Part shown: piece by piece, positions 5,792 through 5,983 of the stretch
Numbering within the stretch: position 1 is the stretch's first letter
How the letters are laid out: each line of letters starts with the position of its first letter
NCBI GenBank assembly: GCA_024276775.1
Contig: JAJRWO010000011.1
Coordinates: 1 to 5,983, forward strand
Reading direction: 5' to 3'
From: Gammaproteobacteria bacterium
GTDB lineage: Bacteria > Pseudomonadota > Gammaproteobacteria > Tenderiales > Tenderiaceae
DNA length: 5,983 nucleotides
Position numbers and translations under genes: made by a program
Notes under the pieces: model-generated
Seen by the model: the letters and a program-made list of their open reading frames with translations, nothing else
The model's database searches: none
Told to the model about the DNA's origin: nothing

Positions 5792-5983
5792 TTAATTTAA
5801 AATACGACCCAACTTTGTTTTCAGCGTTGGGCGTTCTTGTGCAATGATTTCGGCCTTCGACTCGAACAGCCTGTCTCCAGTCAACAGGTGGGTGTTAAAA
5901 AATTGGCATGTCTGGCCATGGATGATGAGAGGATGTGTCTGGATTGTAAGAAGCTGAATGAAAAGACTTTTCCCGTGGACAAA
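5792..5983. other. Open frames at the right edge, strand undecided
   Basis: Two frames in the same codon register are open to the window edge. On the - strand a frame of 63 codons enters from the right and stops at 5794-5792; its end reads GDRLFESKAEIIAQERP then LGRILN, which could be the C-terminus of a convergent gene. On the + strand a frame is open from 5801; ATG at 5918 would give MDDERMCLDCKKLNEKTF onwards, and GTG at 5888 is another possible start. Neither start has a convincing Shine-Dalgarno. I recognise neither peptide, and one is probably the shadow of the other. No feature other than the hairpin at 5804-5834 is seen in 5760-5983. Confidence 0.25.
5804..5834 (+). terminator. Bulged hairpin downstream of the peptidase gene
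   Basis: ACG-CCCAAC (5804-5813, with a bulged A at 5807) can pair with GTTGGG-CGT (5826-5834) across a 12-base loop, giving nine pairs. It is followed by TCTTGTGC, which has few consecutive T residues. It lies 45 bases after the peptidase stop and is a candidate end of transcription, although not a textbook terminator. Confidence 0.35.

Overview
The window looks like a chromosomal stretch from a Gram-negative bacterium, most likely a gammaproteobacterium. The reasons are an outer-membrane-type lipoprotein and genes matching the start of the Escherichia coli yjfI-yjfJ-yjfK-yjfL operon in order and family. Base composition is close to balanced and similar across the genes. I see no transposase, integrase, tRNA, rRNA or CRISPR array. 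The species cannot be named from sequence alone.

Layout: eight genes lie on the + strand. The first seven are tightly packed, with gaps of 1 to 11 bases, which strongly suggests one operon. In order they are: (1) a 5'-truncated DUF2170/YjfI gene (1-333); (2) a PspA/IM30-family coiled-coil protein of the YjfJ type (337-1032); (3) a 214-residue protein of unassigned family in the position of yjfK (1035-1679); (4) a 106-residue basic protein that looks like two ribbon-helix-helix-like units in tandem (1681-2001); (5) a two-helix potassium channel with a TVGYGD filter and a cytoplasmic TrkA-N/RCK-like domain (2012-3184); (6) a lipoprotein with a Tyr/Trp-rich and then Ser/Arg/Tyr-rich tail (3193-4110); (7) a double-length DUF350/YjfL membrane protein with four copies of its core repeat (4122-5021). 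After 69 bases containing an inverted repeat comes (8), an M50B-like membrane metallopeptidase with HEISH (5091-5759).

The last 224 bases hold a hairpin with a bulge and open frames running off the edge on both strands. No gene can be called there with confidence.

Working model (inference): this is an envelope-stress or membrane-homeostasis module related to the phage-shock response. The PspA-like protein would coat and stabilise the inner membrane. DUF350 and the K+ channel would be its integral membrane partners, possibly sensing or correcting ion leak. The M50-type protease could cleave a membrane-anchored partner, the lipoprotein would reach the outer envelope, and DUF2170, the yjfK-position protein and the tandem RHH-like protein would be cytoplasmic accessories. 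The YjfI-PspA-DUF350 core is known from E. coli. The less described parts are the tandem RHH-like protein, the yjfK-position protein, the tailed lipoprotein and the metallopeptidase.
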